From the NCBI GenBank assembly GCA_032207245.1, contig CM063500.1:20342024-20406023 (forward strand): 64,000 bases of DNA, written 5' to 3'. The notes under the pieces are model-generated. The model saw only the letters and a list, made by a program, of their open reading frames with translations, was not told the DNA's origin and did no database searches. Numbering within the stretch: position 1 is the stretch's first letter; every line of letters begins with the position of its first letter. The position numbers were made by a program, and so were the translations under genes. This stretch comes from Pardosa pseudoannulata. Its lineage: Eukaryota; Arthropoda; Arachnida; Araneae; Lycosidae. This document shows positions 48,461 through 59,935 of this stretch, piece after piece.

Positions 48461-48714
48461 TAATAAGAAGTTAACATTTAAAATTTAGACATCTTGGTAT
48501 CTATTTATATTATTCTTTTCATCATTTTTCTTTTTTTGTTTCTCTTACATTCGAGTTACAATAAAAAATTTAGGGGCAAAAATACAAATGTGTTTCCCGA
48601 AAGTAGGTGTAAAGTGTCACTCGGACCTTCATTTCTCCCGTAGTCTTTATGTTCGACTTTCGCTGTAAAAGAATTATTGGATTTAAAATGTTTTATTGGT
48701 TTTAGTTTTGTTCT

Positions 48715-48954
48715 TCATATATTCCACCAAGTTCTTCTTCTTTTTTTAAGTTTTTTCGTGACTGATGGTATTGAAATACGTGTCGCCTCTTGTCGGTATA
48801 TTAATAAATTACGCAGTCTAATTACTAAGATAACTTTAGAAATTTCAAAATCATATCCTATCACCCTTCCCAATAAAGAATATGGTATGTTGTTACCACA
48901 TGCAGTTATATACTGTGGTAGTCCGGAGAGACCTTCCCGGTTTTCAAATACCAT
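48715..48954 (-). CDS. Small ORF, conserved by duplication, unknown
   Basis: 79 codons from ATG 48954 to a stop at 48715, with a basic C-terminus (KKLKKRRRTWWNI). A decayed copy with stops is at 26740-26960. It lies divergently, 200 bases from the secreted HECT gene. Because the copy is broken, this ORF may be chance, or the end of a longer vanished gene. There is no CCC motif at its start and no recognised domain. Confidence 0.3.
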   Translation of the reverse strand: MVFENREGLSGLPQYITACGNNIPYSLLGRVIGYDFEISKVILVIRLRNLLIYRQEATRISIPSVTKKLKKRRRTWWNI

Positions 48955-49153
48955 TCTATAATACTTTTCTTGACTCTCCAGTTAATCTATATTCATCATG
49001 AAGCACGTCATCGTCACAAACAAAGACATCATGTCTGTGTACCACATATACATTAACTTTTAGTAGTAAGTTGTTTTTTTAGTAAACTAACCTTGTCTTT
49101 GGTATCAAATTAGTTTTTAAAAATTTATAAATTTTTGTGCCCCTATCAAATAA

Positions 49154-50601
49154 ATGACATCTTTATCAACAAGAACAAAAAATATTATTTCACGGTTAGT
49201 GGTAGGAATATTATTAATAGCGTGTATGGAGAAGTGCATCACAGACAATAACGATGCTGATTCTGACAGTCAATATATTTCATCAATATACAATGATACA
49301 TTTGATTATAAACGTATATACGAGTCTCCTGATTTTCAAGATATTAAATACACGGTTTCTTATCTGTCAAACTCTCGTGTCAAAAAAAAATGGAGAAGTA
49401 TTAAAAAGAGTTGATATTGTAATTTCTGGTGATGGTGATAACTTTTTTAAGAGGGAAAACATGTACGATCTTCATATTATAGATAAGAGAGAAAAATTGT
49501 ACGAAATATGTAAAATTAATGGGATTAATAATAATTATAAAGGATCAGAAGTTTTTCTTATCAATCGAAAGAATCTTATTAAAGATGCAGAGAAAGCAAT
49601 AATGAAATATAACGGCGATGACTGGATAAAAATGAATTACAGAATTGCGTTCGAGGGTGAGGAACTAGAAGATAATGGTTTTTTAAGATTACAATTTTAT
49701 ACTTTATTAGTAAAGGAATTTTTTAAAAAACAAAATAATTTTTTTGAGCCTATTGGTGAGAATAATGAACAATGGATACCGTGTTATCAAAAAACTGTTA
49801 CTCAGGAGTCACTAAAATATTATAAGTTGTTTGGTAGAGTGTATGCAGAAATAATCAGAAGGAAAATTAATTTAGATTTTCCATTGGCGTTATATATTCA
49901 GAACTTGCTTATGGGAAGGAGCTTTGATATAATTGACTTTATCACTACAGATACGAATTTATTTAAACATTTGCAAATTTGTATATGCGATGACAAAATC
50001 CGCATGTTTTCTGATACTATGAGGATGAAGGAACCAACTGTTCTTTATTTTGAAGGTAAAAAAGTAAATAGTTCAAATGTAAGCAATTTTATTAAAACAT
50101 ATGGAGAATATAAATTTATTACTTCTATTAAAGAACAAATTGATGCTATTAAATCTGGGTTTAACGAGATATTACCGGAGAAATGTTTTTACTATCTTAA
50201 TCCACAAGAGTTAAAGTATATTGTTTATGGAGAGGATGAAATTACTGTTTATGATTGGAAAACCCAAGCTGTCGTGGATTGTAGATCAGATGATCCTGAT
50301 GCAGTAAAAACATTAGACAACTTTTGGACTGTTTTAGAGTCGTTCAATAATGATAAAAGATTGAAGTTTCTGAGATTTAGTACTGGGATTACAAGACCTC
50401 CTCTTGATGGATTTGATTCTCTATTAAGAAAGGAATGAAATACTTCCGTTTAAAATTTCGGTTGTTAAGAAGCCTGATAGTTGTATTAGCATAACAGTAT
50501 GTCGTAATCAAATATTTCTCCCAATATGCACGGATCTTAAAAAGATGGAAAGTATGTTAAGATATTGTTGTTCTCAAGATACAGGTTTTGACTTTGAATA
50601 A
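49154..50601 (+). CDS. Secreted HECT-type ubiquitin ligase, interrupted
   Basis: About 480 residues, with a frameshift in an A9 run near 49390 and another near 50437. It starts at 49154 with CCCC at 49140-49143. An N-terminal hydrophobic leader (LVVGILLIACMEKC) suggests secretion, though the start MTSLSTRTKN is basic and the leader could be a membrane anchor. After a short acidic linker nearly everything is HECT domain: N-lobe IAFEGEELEDNGFLRLQFYT and LFGRVYAEIIRRKINLDFPL, then SGFNEILPEKCFYYLN, LKYIVYGEDEITVYDWK, NFWTVLESFNND, LRFSTGITRPPLDGF. The C-lobe end is SITVCRNQIFLP, with the catalytic Cys present at its normal place, and TAA at 50599-50601. HECT ligases take ubiquitin from an E2 onto this Cys and pass it to substrates. 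There is no substrate-binding module. Confidence 0.85.
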
Positions 50602-52043
50602 AAGTACAATATCTTATGATATTTATTTACAATTTTATAAAAGTAAATATTTAAGTAGACCACTATTATTTTGTGTATACTAGCAAAAAACCCTTTTTAT
50701 ATTAATTTTAATACTTATAGATGAATATTCTTTTATATTCACTTGATTCTAATAATCTACTAAATAATTTTATTTTAAACAGCATATTTACAGTTCTTAA
50801 TGTTCATCTTATTTGTTTGTTATGTTACAATAGAATATAAATTACTTGAATGAATCTTATAAATATTTACACTATCCCTTGATGTTAGTTTTAGTATAAA
50901 GGTTTTGATATTTTGTATCAATGTCACTCTTATGGATAATTAACCCAACAAGAAAGTACAATGTAATAATTAGAGAATATTCTTTAAACATTATGTTTTA
51001 TTCATAAACATACTTCTACATTGAACTTATTAATCTAAATAATTAAACGTAATCGTTTTTATTCTCGAAGATTCAAAATTTACTGATATCTTTAAAGATT
51101 TGGCTTTATTGATTCTTGTCTAACAAATCTTTACATGTTACAAGTTGTATAACTTATTATTACTGGTACACTACTCTAAGTCTTTAATATAAGCTGCAAT
51201 AAATATTACATCCAGATATATTAACAGTCTCTTTCATGTGTTTAAAATAGATCTAAATTCAGAATTCTTGTTTAACCATAGCTTAACAAGTTTTATAAAT
51301 TAAAAAGTGTATGACAAGAAAAAGTTTCCAATATAAAATTAAAACTGTTAATTTTTATTTTTTTATTTCCTTTTCTATCCGTGTTGTTTAGTACAGTTCT
51401 GTTAATATTGTTGTGTATTACAAGCACATATGACAGTTTAGTCTCTGTTGTAATATTAAATTCTTGTCTATAGGTAGTAGATAAATCAAAATTACGGATA
51501 CTTTTATATCTCCTACCTTCTGTAGATGTTGGTTTACGTTTATGATTATCACTAACCACTGTAGAAAGCATATTATAGCTGTTTTTACTTGAACTGAAAC
51601 ACTTAATTTGCTGTTATTTTACAATAATATTATTATAATTAATCCTTTCTACACAAATAGAATCTCCATTATTCTAGTACAACTTGTTTCTATGATTCTT
51701 GAGAAAAGTTTGTTCTCCTAAGTTATTTAAAGACCATCTAAATATCCGAATATTAGATGTTAAATTATCACTCAGTATTAATTCATTTTTTTCTTTTTAG
51801 GATAATCATGTCTAAACGACAGTTTTAACAGAGAAAGTTTTTTATAGAAATATATTATTTTATGTCCCTGTTTCATGGAGATAAAATTTAGACTGACTTT
51901 ATAGATAAAAAGTCACAAAATAAAGTAATACATAATGTGGTGATACCAAAGGAACCTTTACATTATTTATTGAAAATTAAGCTAAGAAATATTTCTGTTA
52001 AGCTTTCACACTACTTATAAATGTTATTTACTAGAATCAAAAT
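50602..52043. other. AT-rich intergenic DNA
   Basis: 1.4 kb without a credible gene; the 92-codon frame at 51293-51571 on the minus strand lacks any family support. Confidence 0.45.
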
Positions 52044-53886
52044 TTATTCTATTGAGACATCATTAAACAATTCAATCTCCATTTCGTTGTTCATTCTTAT
52101 TGCATAGGTAATAGGATTCTCTAGATCGCTCTCTGTCATCTTGTAAATATAATCAAGTAGCTTGTCTCTGATACCATCATAAAAACAAGAAGCCATCACT
52201 TTTAAACACAATAGTAGTTTATGTGTTATTACCTTGTCATTGCTATGTATAATAGCTTTATCATATAATTCGAATATAGTAATGATTGTGTGATTCTCTT
52301 CCACTGTATTGAAAAGACTGAATAATATTTCTAGTCTGTCTTTGGGTGGAAGATACTTTACTCTTTCTCTTGTATATATTACATTTAAATAACAAACTAT
52401 TCTCAACAGAAATTTTTTCTTCTTTGTATATATCATTGTGTTATCCATAATTATAGTTCTCAATAATGTATATAGATAAAAAACTTTCTAGACAATCCAA
52501 ATTATTTCTTTTTCTGGCGTTATAAAGTACCTTTCGTGCATAATTTGCAAGAATCTCGTTATTTAAAAAATGACTACAAACATATTTAAGTTCATTAGTA
52601 CTCTTCTCAATTATTTCTTTTATTTCCTCTTTTGATTTCCAATTTATGTAGAATTTTTTAATATTTTTTCTTAATATCGTTACAATAGCTCTACTTTCCT
52701 TGAGTGACAAATTATTATATTTAAAATATTTATGGTTTTTATATTTCGAATACTTATTAATAAGATCTAAGTATTTTTCCATAATATCATTATCGTTAAT
52801 TGCTTTACTACTACTAACAATACATTCGTTAAAACTAACATCCATAGTAGTATCTTTTAAGTCTATACTTAGTTCAGTATGTATTTTATATAATCGATTA
52901 TATACTTTCTTAATCAGATCTCTTGCGACATGATCCTCTAAGTTGCATATAAAAGAGCCATGGAAATCTGTATTTACACAGATTAATTTAAATTCATAAA
53001 TTATATTTTCAGAATTATCTTTATATTTAATGCACCTTAATTCCCATGAATTACGCATATCCATTAGTGACATATGCAATTTACTAATTTCTAATTCAAT
53101 CTTATTAAGATGGTTGGCAATTCTATCCTTTATTATTATATTATACTTTCTAACTTTTTTTATCTGATGTGCTTTTCTAACTTTTTTTATCTGATGTGCA
53201 TCCTCCTCATCTGGTATATCATTACTACAACATGGTATGTTATTATTAATTTTTGATACTTCATCCGATTCAACAATATTATTATAAGTGCTCACTGTAT
53301 CATTACAGTCTTGTATCTTTCTTTTCCGTACATTTACTTCATTATTGCTCACCGTCTCAAAAGATAAATTTCTAATTGTAAAATACTGTCTTAATCTTGC
53401 TAATACATTGTTTATATGATTTATTTCATCAGTGTTGAATATATTTGCTATTGGCTCTTTTTGACTTGTAAAAGAAGAATCTAAATGTTCTAACATACCT
53501 AATATTTGTAATTTTAAATTATCAGCCGGTCTTTCATTGTTGTTGCTGCTATGTAGATTTTTTTCTTGTATTTTCTCCAAAATGTCAATACCACACACAT
53601 TATTATTGTATATAACATTATTTTTTATATATTTCTCAACAATATCTTTAATTGTTTTGTATAAATCTTGTAATTCTTTTTCTGTAATGTGATTGTGTGA
53701 GTTCTTTGTATAACTAATCGTATTTTTCTCTGCTTGCAAAAGTTGTATTTCTGATTGTAATAAATCTGTTTTATTGTTATCATTGTTTGTTTGTGTCACG
53801 TTTAAACATCTGTTATTCTGTTCATATTCAAGTGCACGTTTTTTAAGATATATTGCAACTACTTGTGCAATCATCAGTACAAACAT
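52044..53886 (-). CDS. Family A secreted protein, copy 4
   Basis: About 610 residues with one frameshift near 52450-52460. The start at 53886 (MFVLMIAQVVAIYLKKR) has CCCC at 53888-53891. It is very close to copy 1, and the similarity continues upstream of the start. A short leader is followed by an Asn/Thr-rich stretch with N-glycosylation-type sequons, and a basic patch VRKRKIQDC near residue 187. A second basic patch, IKKVRKAHQIKKVRK, arises from a roughly 30-base tandem duplication at about 53145-53205. The C-terminal third carries the family signatures (YARKVLYNARKRNN, VKYLPPKDRLEILFSLF, CLKVMASCFYDGIRDK). No known domain. Confidence 0.8.
53145..53205 (-). repeat. Tandem duplication within family A copy 4
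   Basis: A unit of about 28-30 bases (TTCTAACTTTTTTTATCTGA and TGTGC on the plus strand) occurs twice. It doubles the basic HQIKKVRK motif and is single in copy 1. Confidence 0.75.
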
Positions 53887-54059
53887 TGGGGTATAAAATA
53901 ATTTTTTTATAAAAATTAGTATAACTGATCAAAAATAATAACAGTACAACCTACCATAAACTTAACATTTATAATAAGCTAAAAAGAAGAATAATAGTTA
54001 TAATATAGCATCATATGTCTAATTTGTTTGGATCACCAATAATAGTGATAAAAATAAGA

Positions 54060-54240
54060 ATTTCAGTAGAATCGCGACAACTATATAAAGAGTCTTGCAA
54101 AAAGAAAATGCAGAGAGAGGAGTATACTAGGACCGACTAAGAGAAGACTCGAGATAAATAAACAGTTTACTAACGTCTTTACGAGGACAAAAAAGGCTGC
54201 GTCAGTAAGTATTACAGACTTTTAATTGACCAAGGGTGTC
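54060..54240. repeat. Possible solo LTR remnant
   Basis: A GC-richer block has a TATATAAA box, GCAGAGAGAGGAGT and AGATAAATAAACAG followed by a short tail, an LTR-like order. It lies upstream of family A copy 4. There is no partner copy. Confidence 0.25.
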
Positions 54241-54984
54241 GTCCCAGAGAAACACTTCATTTATATAGAATATTATGTTTTTAAAATATTTCGTTTTATG
54301 TAGAAAACTTTTATATATGGGAATTATAAAATATACATATCATAGTCTACATTACTTGGTAAAACAATTTTTTGGCGTCACATACTTTTAAAAGAGCTTT
54401 ATTATGTTTTTTTTCTGCTTCCATATTGCTACATAATTATTCACTGACTTGTCTGTTTCAAAAAACACATTTATATAATCTATAATTTCCTTAGTGACAT
54501 TATCAACTGTAATATGTAGAAATTGTGACTTATTCCTTTTTTAATTAAAAATTTACATTTGTTAACTCTTTCTTTTGTTTACAACTTAAACTTGTTCTAA
54601 TAAAAAAAACTGATTTCTTGTCTAAAAAACTAGCAAAAAAACCTCCTTACATTGATGAGTAAGTCTATCAATATCATTAATTCTATAACAAAACAAGATT
54701 TTTAACATTATCTTATCGTAGATATCATGAAATTTCTTTTACTTTTATTAAATATTTCTTTAACTTATTCTTGTCTTTGGCATTTTAATAAATAAATTCT
54801 ATTTTTTAACTCTGAGGCTCTTCTTGTCTACTTTATTCAATGTTCTGTCTTTAGTGACACTTGAACAAAGATTATATTGTTTATAAAAAACGTTTAAACA
54901 TTTGAGCTACTTATTCCCGTAATAAATCTTTATATTTTAGATTATCTGTTTGCTAGATTGTTTTTTAAGAACAGACTTAATTCT

Positions 54985-55352
54985 GAATTTTAAATAAATT
55001 TTGTATGCATAAATAATTGTGATCTATGTTTTAAAGACATCAAGAAAAAGTACATACCATAATTACAGATACTAAAATACATACATCACTCATACATTAA
55101 GATTTAAACTCGTTTGATGCATTTTTAAGCTTATATTTGTACACTTTTACAAACTAATTGTTTTTATATTGAAACATGGTAAATAATTTATTTGTGCTAT
55201 TTTTGTATTTGAAATGTAGTAAAAAAAGATAAATTCAAACAAGCTGTATCACACATTATAGATATCTGTTTTGCCTAAAATAATCAGACAAATCGATTTA
55301 ATACACTTTAAATGATTATCAACAATATATTATGCACTCTACACTTTTGATT
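54985..55352. repeat. Dispersed non-coding repeat, copy 2
   Basis: The partner of 47617-47978, in the same orientation. It keeps TAAACTCGTTTGATGCATTT and TAATCAGACAAATCGA-type blocks. It has no open frame. Confidence 0.8.
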
Positions 55353-55764
55353 TTTACAATTTAAAACACCAAAACCAATTTTTCTATAAAATTAAGATAA
55401 AAAAATATAAATTTCATAGCCGCCTGGCATACTTCTATCGGCTGTGAACATGTGGGACAATATTATTAACCCATAAATACCCGTTTGGAATCTAAGGGTT
55501 GGTTTTCCGGTCGCAACCAAACAATAACAACGACATATACACTTTATGGATGAATCAGCGACGAGTATTGGGCCTTGTATTATCAAGATTTAATCGGTAT
55601 GGACTTTGAATGCTGAAAAGTTCGTAAGAATCGAAAAACTCTTTTTAAGGAGATATAATATGATAGTCTCTGTCAAGACAAATAACGTTGTACAACTATT
55701 TTAGAACAAACAATTCTCCTAATTGAACTAGTAAGAATGTCTTTTCTTTTACAAGCTAAAATAT
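55353..55764. other. Short GC-richer island, unexplained
   Basis: Bases 55415-55570 have visibly more G and C than the neighbours. On the minus strand a 64-codon frame (55392-55586) reads ILVADSSIKCICRCYCLVAT. It is possibly a mobile-element scrap; no family is recognised. Confidence 0.3.
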
Positions 55765-56145
55765 TTATTGAGTGTTTTCTCTTTTGGAAAGTTTTTCTGT
55801 TTCTTCTTTAGTTAAAAATCTTCCTGAGGGTGCTCTCATTCTTTTCATTGCATGCCTGTGTCTACTTTCGTGTAAATAATTGTTTTTCTGTTCTGCCATA
55901 AGTGTGTCAAGATAATCTCGTCGGGCTTTTCTTTTCTGTATGCAGCTTAACTGTTTTACGTTTACATATATTGGTTGAACTTGTTCGTCATAGTAACCAA
56001 ATCCATAGACATGATTAGATTCGTACGCGTTATTTTTGCTTTTTAGATTGTTTTGTATTTCCATGTAGTTTACAGATGTATCGTGTCCATTGTTTAGCGA
56101 GCCATGACTTGAAGGATCAATATGTGGCATTAAGAACCCCTGCAT
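55765..56145 (-). CDS. NF-YA / HAP2 CCAAT-binding subunit
   Basis: 126 residues. The conserved NF-YA core is complete: PIYVNVKQLSCIQKRKARR (subunit-association helix A1, about residues 59-77) and YLHESRHRHAMKRMRAPSGR (DNA-contacting part, about 92-111), the family's YLHESRHRHAM signature. NF-YA joins the histone-fold pair NF-YB/NF-YC and inserts into the CCAAT-box minor groove. The activation region is reduced to about 50 residues, as expected in a compact genome. The start may be at 56145 or at the second Met (56130), which has GGGG 7-10 bases upstream, the GGG-type form of the microsporidian start motif. The linker between the two helices is unusual in sequence (YLDTLMAEQKNN). Confidence 0.9.
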   Translation of the reverse strand: MQGFLMPHIDPSSHGSLNNGHDTSVNYMEIQNNLKSKNNAYESNHVYGFGYYDEQVQPIYVNVKQLSCIQKRKARRDYLDTLMAEQKNNYLHESRHRHAMKRMRAPSGRFLTKEETEKLSKRENTQ

Positions 56146-57020
56146 CCAAAGTTTTTATATGTCTGATTATTTGTTTCATTTTGGTGTTTCACACAGGCTT
56201 TTATTTTTAATAAAGCTGTATAAATTAAGCAAAATGCTTTTTTTCCCAAATATATGTCGCATGTGTTTTGACGTATTTAAATATTAATTTCTGGTGATAT
56301 TCTTCTATCACGAGCTAGTCATGTCTGTGTGAAACAACCTTTGAATATTTTGTTTCCAAATAAGAAATACAATCAAAAACTGATAAACACAATTTAATTT
56401 ACTTCGGTTTAAAACATACAGACATTTTATTTACACAGGAATAAATTATTTTGTGTTCTTTGATGTTTCATTTATTTTATCTAAATCATTATTTGTCGAA
56501 TTGTACAACATTTACAAATATTTTTATTAAAACTTCTTTTGTTCCTTACTTCTTCTAGGAAACATGAATTTTAAAATACTGTTTATCAGAACACAAATAA
56601 TCAGCGTTGCTTGGTTTAAAATAAAATTTAATCGGAATGCGGTTTTATTACAATCATCCAAATCCCACAACCAAGAATAATATAACAAGTATTCAAATGT
56701 TAATATAGAACACAAGAAGAGATTAATTGGATAATTTTAAGTATATGCAGCAGACAAATAAACTTCTACTAATGAACATATGTTGCCGTTCATAAACTCT
56801 TTAATAAAAACTGGATATAAATATTTGTAATATATAAACCGAAGATTATGTCATGATCTAAACTTAGTCCTGTTTCACAGGTTCAGCATGTACGACCTAA
56901 TAAGTGAGTGTTTATGTAAAAACTTACACAAACTTTTATCCTCTTTCTTTTAGAAATATGTAAACTAGGTTTAAACACACATAACTAATATTTATAACAG
57001 TTAACTACCAATAATTTATT
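56146..57020. other. AT-rich intergenic DNA
   Basis: I see no gene I would defend. A 62-codon minus-strand frame (56527-56715) with hydrophobic sequence begins at a non-ATG codon and lacks support. Confidence 0.4.
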
Positions 57021-57404
57021 TTAATTAGTTGTAGGAAGTCTTACATAAGAATTGTTCTCTTGACTCTTTCTTGTTTGATATCCTATGAAAAAGAACAATG
57101 CGCAAGTAAGGGCTAAAAGACCCAGACGCACTATTGAATTATTCATAAATGCTTCACCAAATCTCTTCTTAAGCTGGGGAATATTTTCCGTTTCGTGCCT
57201 GAAGTTTGAATTATCTGACAGAATATTGTCTAAACTATTGTCCCTGTGGATTTTAGGAATGTACAGAGGCTCTAAGACAGGTCTCATTTGGCTGAATCCA
57301 TTTAATGAAAATGGTGTTGATGTCGTTCTTGTTGTAATCATCAATGCGTGTCTTGGTTGGATATAGAAGCACTTTACTAGTTCTATTAACAAGATTGAGT
57401 ACAT
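57021..57404 (-). CDS. Small predicted membrane protein
   Basis: 127 residues. The start is put at the ATG at 57404 (MYSILLIELVKCFYIQP), because the frame upstream has no ATG. The N-terminal hydrophobic stretch could be a signal peptide. A Pro/Ser/Thr-rich and polar middle follows, then a strong membrane segment (LGLLALTCALFFFIGYQ, about residues 93-109) and a short polar tail. No family is recognised. It lies between NF-YA and an ABC transporter, all on the minus strand, with 0.6-0.9 kb spacing, so they are not obviously co-transcribed. Confidence 0.6.
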   Translation of the reverse strand: MYSILLIELVKCFYIQPRHALMITTRTTSTPFSLNGFSQMRPVLEPLYIPKIHRDNSLDNILSDNSNFRHETENIPQLKKRFGEAFMNNSIVRLGLLALTCALFFFIGYQTRKSQENNSYVRLPTTN

Positions 57405-57446
57405 AGATATTGTTTGAAGATTTAATTTATACACTTTATGAAACAC

Positions 57447-58025
57447 TGTTTTGGCTTTGTAACAAAATAAACCTATTGACTAAGTATTTTTGATTAAAGA
57501 AGTAGTTTTTAAGCTTGACTTATTCATTGGATTTTTGCTAAGTTGTAAGTGTTTAACGTACTTGGGGTTAATAGAACTAGTCAAGTTTTATTTTAAAAAC
57601 AGTTTATGAAGTTAAAGTCAAATGTATCAGAAAAATCAATAAAATGGTTGTTGATAAAATATTTTTTATTTGTTATACATTTACATAACAAAGATGGTGC
57701 ATCTTGTGTGAGGACAAGATGCAATTATCGAGATGACTAAAAGATAGAACATTTGTTAGATTTAAAGTGGTCTGCTTGTTGTAAAGCACATTGAATTGTA
57801 GAATATAATAAGTGGTCTGTTTATTAATTTTATCATCAATATTCTATCTTAGACACTTATTACTTGAGTATTCCTATCCATTTATATTTAAAATATTTTT
57901 TAATTTAATTGTTAATTCTCAATAAACAACCTTTCATCCGTGTAAAAATTAAAAATTTTTATTAAGCATTAAATGTTTATAAAATAAAGTTTATTGTTCA
58001 TAAAAACAATAACCGTCTTGGAATT
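57447..58025. other. AT-rich intergenic DNA
   Basis: About 580 bases with nothing seen beyond an A/T-rich run before the ABC transporter stop codon. Confidence 0.45.
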
Positions 58026-59935
58026 TTATCCATAAAAATGAGAACTGTCTGCGAAATCTTTAAAGCTCTCATAAATCACAATTTCTTGATTACTTAATTC
58101 TATTATTTTATCAAAATCTTTTAGTAGGCTGTGATTATGAAGTATAGCAATTACCGTCTTCTTTTTCATTTGCGTATGTATCTTATTTATAAGGTTAAGT
58201 TCAGATCCTGGATCCATACTGGCAGTTGGCTCGTCTAACAAAAAAATGTCACCGTCTTTCAACACTCCTCTCAAAAATCCAATCTTCTGCTTTTGTCCAC
58301 CACTAATAAATTTTCCATTTTCACCAACATCCTTTTCTAAGTCCTCAAAAACAATCTCGTATTGTTTACATACCTTATCAACCTCTTTAATGTTAATGCT
58401 TCTATCACAATACAATATATTTTCCGCTATTGTTCCACCAAGTATACCAGGTGTCTGTGGTACATAAGTTATGTTTTCTCTTTGATGAATTTTATTTATT
58501 GTTCTCATTTCTACACCATCAACTATTACACTACCACCATAGTCTCTATACCTTAATAAAACATTCATTAAAGTACTTTTACCGGCTCCATTCTGTCCAA
58601 CAATTCCAACTTTTTCTCCTCTAAAAATTTTAAAGTTAGATGGTTTAATTAAAACATTGTTTTTTACAGTTACCGTAAAATCCACAAAATCAAGGCAACT
58701 GTTAAATAAAAACCTGTTCATTCCGTCATTTTCAATGTCATCTATCGGGATATAAGACTCCATAATTGTATTTTTTACTATTTGAAAGTCACTACTTTCA
58801 AAATTTTCTACACTTCTACTCTCGGCGTATTCCTCGACCACGCTTTTACGGTCATAAACACCATCTTTTTCTCTAATAGGAACTGTCTTGTCTATGTCCT
58901 CAAATTTTATCTCATTATTCTTTTCTAATTTCTCATAGTTATAATAAAACTGAATATTCTCAATATCAGCTTTAAAATCGTCCCAATCTTCGTTCTGGAT
59001 ATCCGTCCAGTGTTGAATCAACACAAGAGAAAATGCACGCAGATCTGCAACTTTTGATTTGATCATTACAAATAAAGCATTGTATAAAATCATATCTTCT
59101 GTAAGTCATATAAAATTTTCCGTTTCTTCCACGGATTGCAAACCAATATAATAACCCATTTAGTGTGATGGTAGACACTCTATTAATAAATAAAGAAAAA
59201 TTTCTTATCCACGAACTTTCATATCTTGATCTAGTGGCATCTTCAAGAAAACCATCTAAATTTTCCACTTCGTCATCTTCCTTATTGTTTGCTTTTATAA
59301 TATCGTAATTCGTAATCACTGACAATATTTTTGTTTTTACTAAATTATATTTTTCTACGTATTTCCTTCTGTAACTATTTTGTATTCCAACAAATTGCCA
59401 ATTTATTAAAAAGACGAGTGACATATTAAAAAATGTGTAAAGGACTATCCACTTGCCAAAAAATTCAAATAGCCGTAAAACCATAAAGAATACCATAAGA
59501 GACCGAAATAGAACTTTGTGCAAGATCGTATCTATCCCCATAAACATAGTTGTGAGACTTCCTTTCTATCACTGACATAATATTCCCTACTCCCCTTCCA
59601 TGGTATTCTACATGTTCAACATTAAGTGCTTTTGTGACATGATAGCATACGCATATTCGATACAGCTTTGTCAAGTAATAATCGGATGCACATGGCAGTA
59701 TGCAATTTATTATTGCAGTAACGAATATTTTCAACATCTGATGGACAATTATTTTACGTCCCTCTTCTGTACTCCCACCGTTTCCTACAACTTTTAAAAA
59801 ATTAATAGGATCAATAAGCATTGAAGTCTGTACATACGAATTTACTATTATTGTAAATATTGTCACTATCACAAGATATCTCCATATTGAATATTTTTTA
59901 GTATAGTTGTAGAGTAGAAGTATGTGCTTGTTCAT
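58026..59935 (-). CDS. ABC half-transporter (ABCB type), interrupted
   Basis: About 630 residues in three overlapping frames (shifts near 59480-59540 and 58980-59090). The start at 59935 has CCCC at 59941-59944. The N-terminal half has several membrane segments (residues about 1-330). The nucleotide-binding half has Walker A GQNGAGKSTL, Q-loop YVPQTPG, signature SGGQKQKIGFLRGV, Walker B DIFLLDEPTASMD and H-loop LHNHSLL. Transmembrane-then-NBD order and length fit a half-transporter that works as a dimer, related to the ATM1/ABCB7/HMT1 group that is multiplied in microsporidia. Substrate unknown; energy-dependent transport at the parasite plasma membrane or in the mitosome is possible. It is head to head with the paralogue at 61978. 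Confidence 0.85.

Noticed and set aside
51293..51571. 92-codon minus-strand frame
   Set aside because: No recognised motif, no start motif and no paralogue in the window; likely chance.
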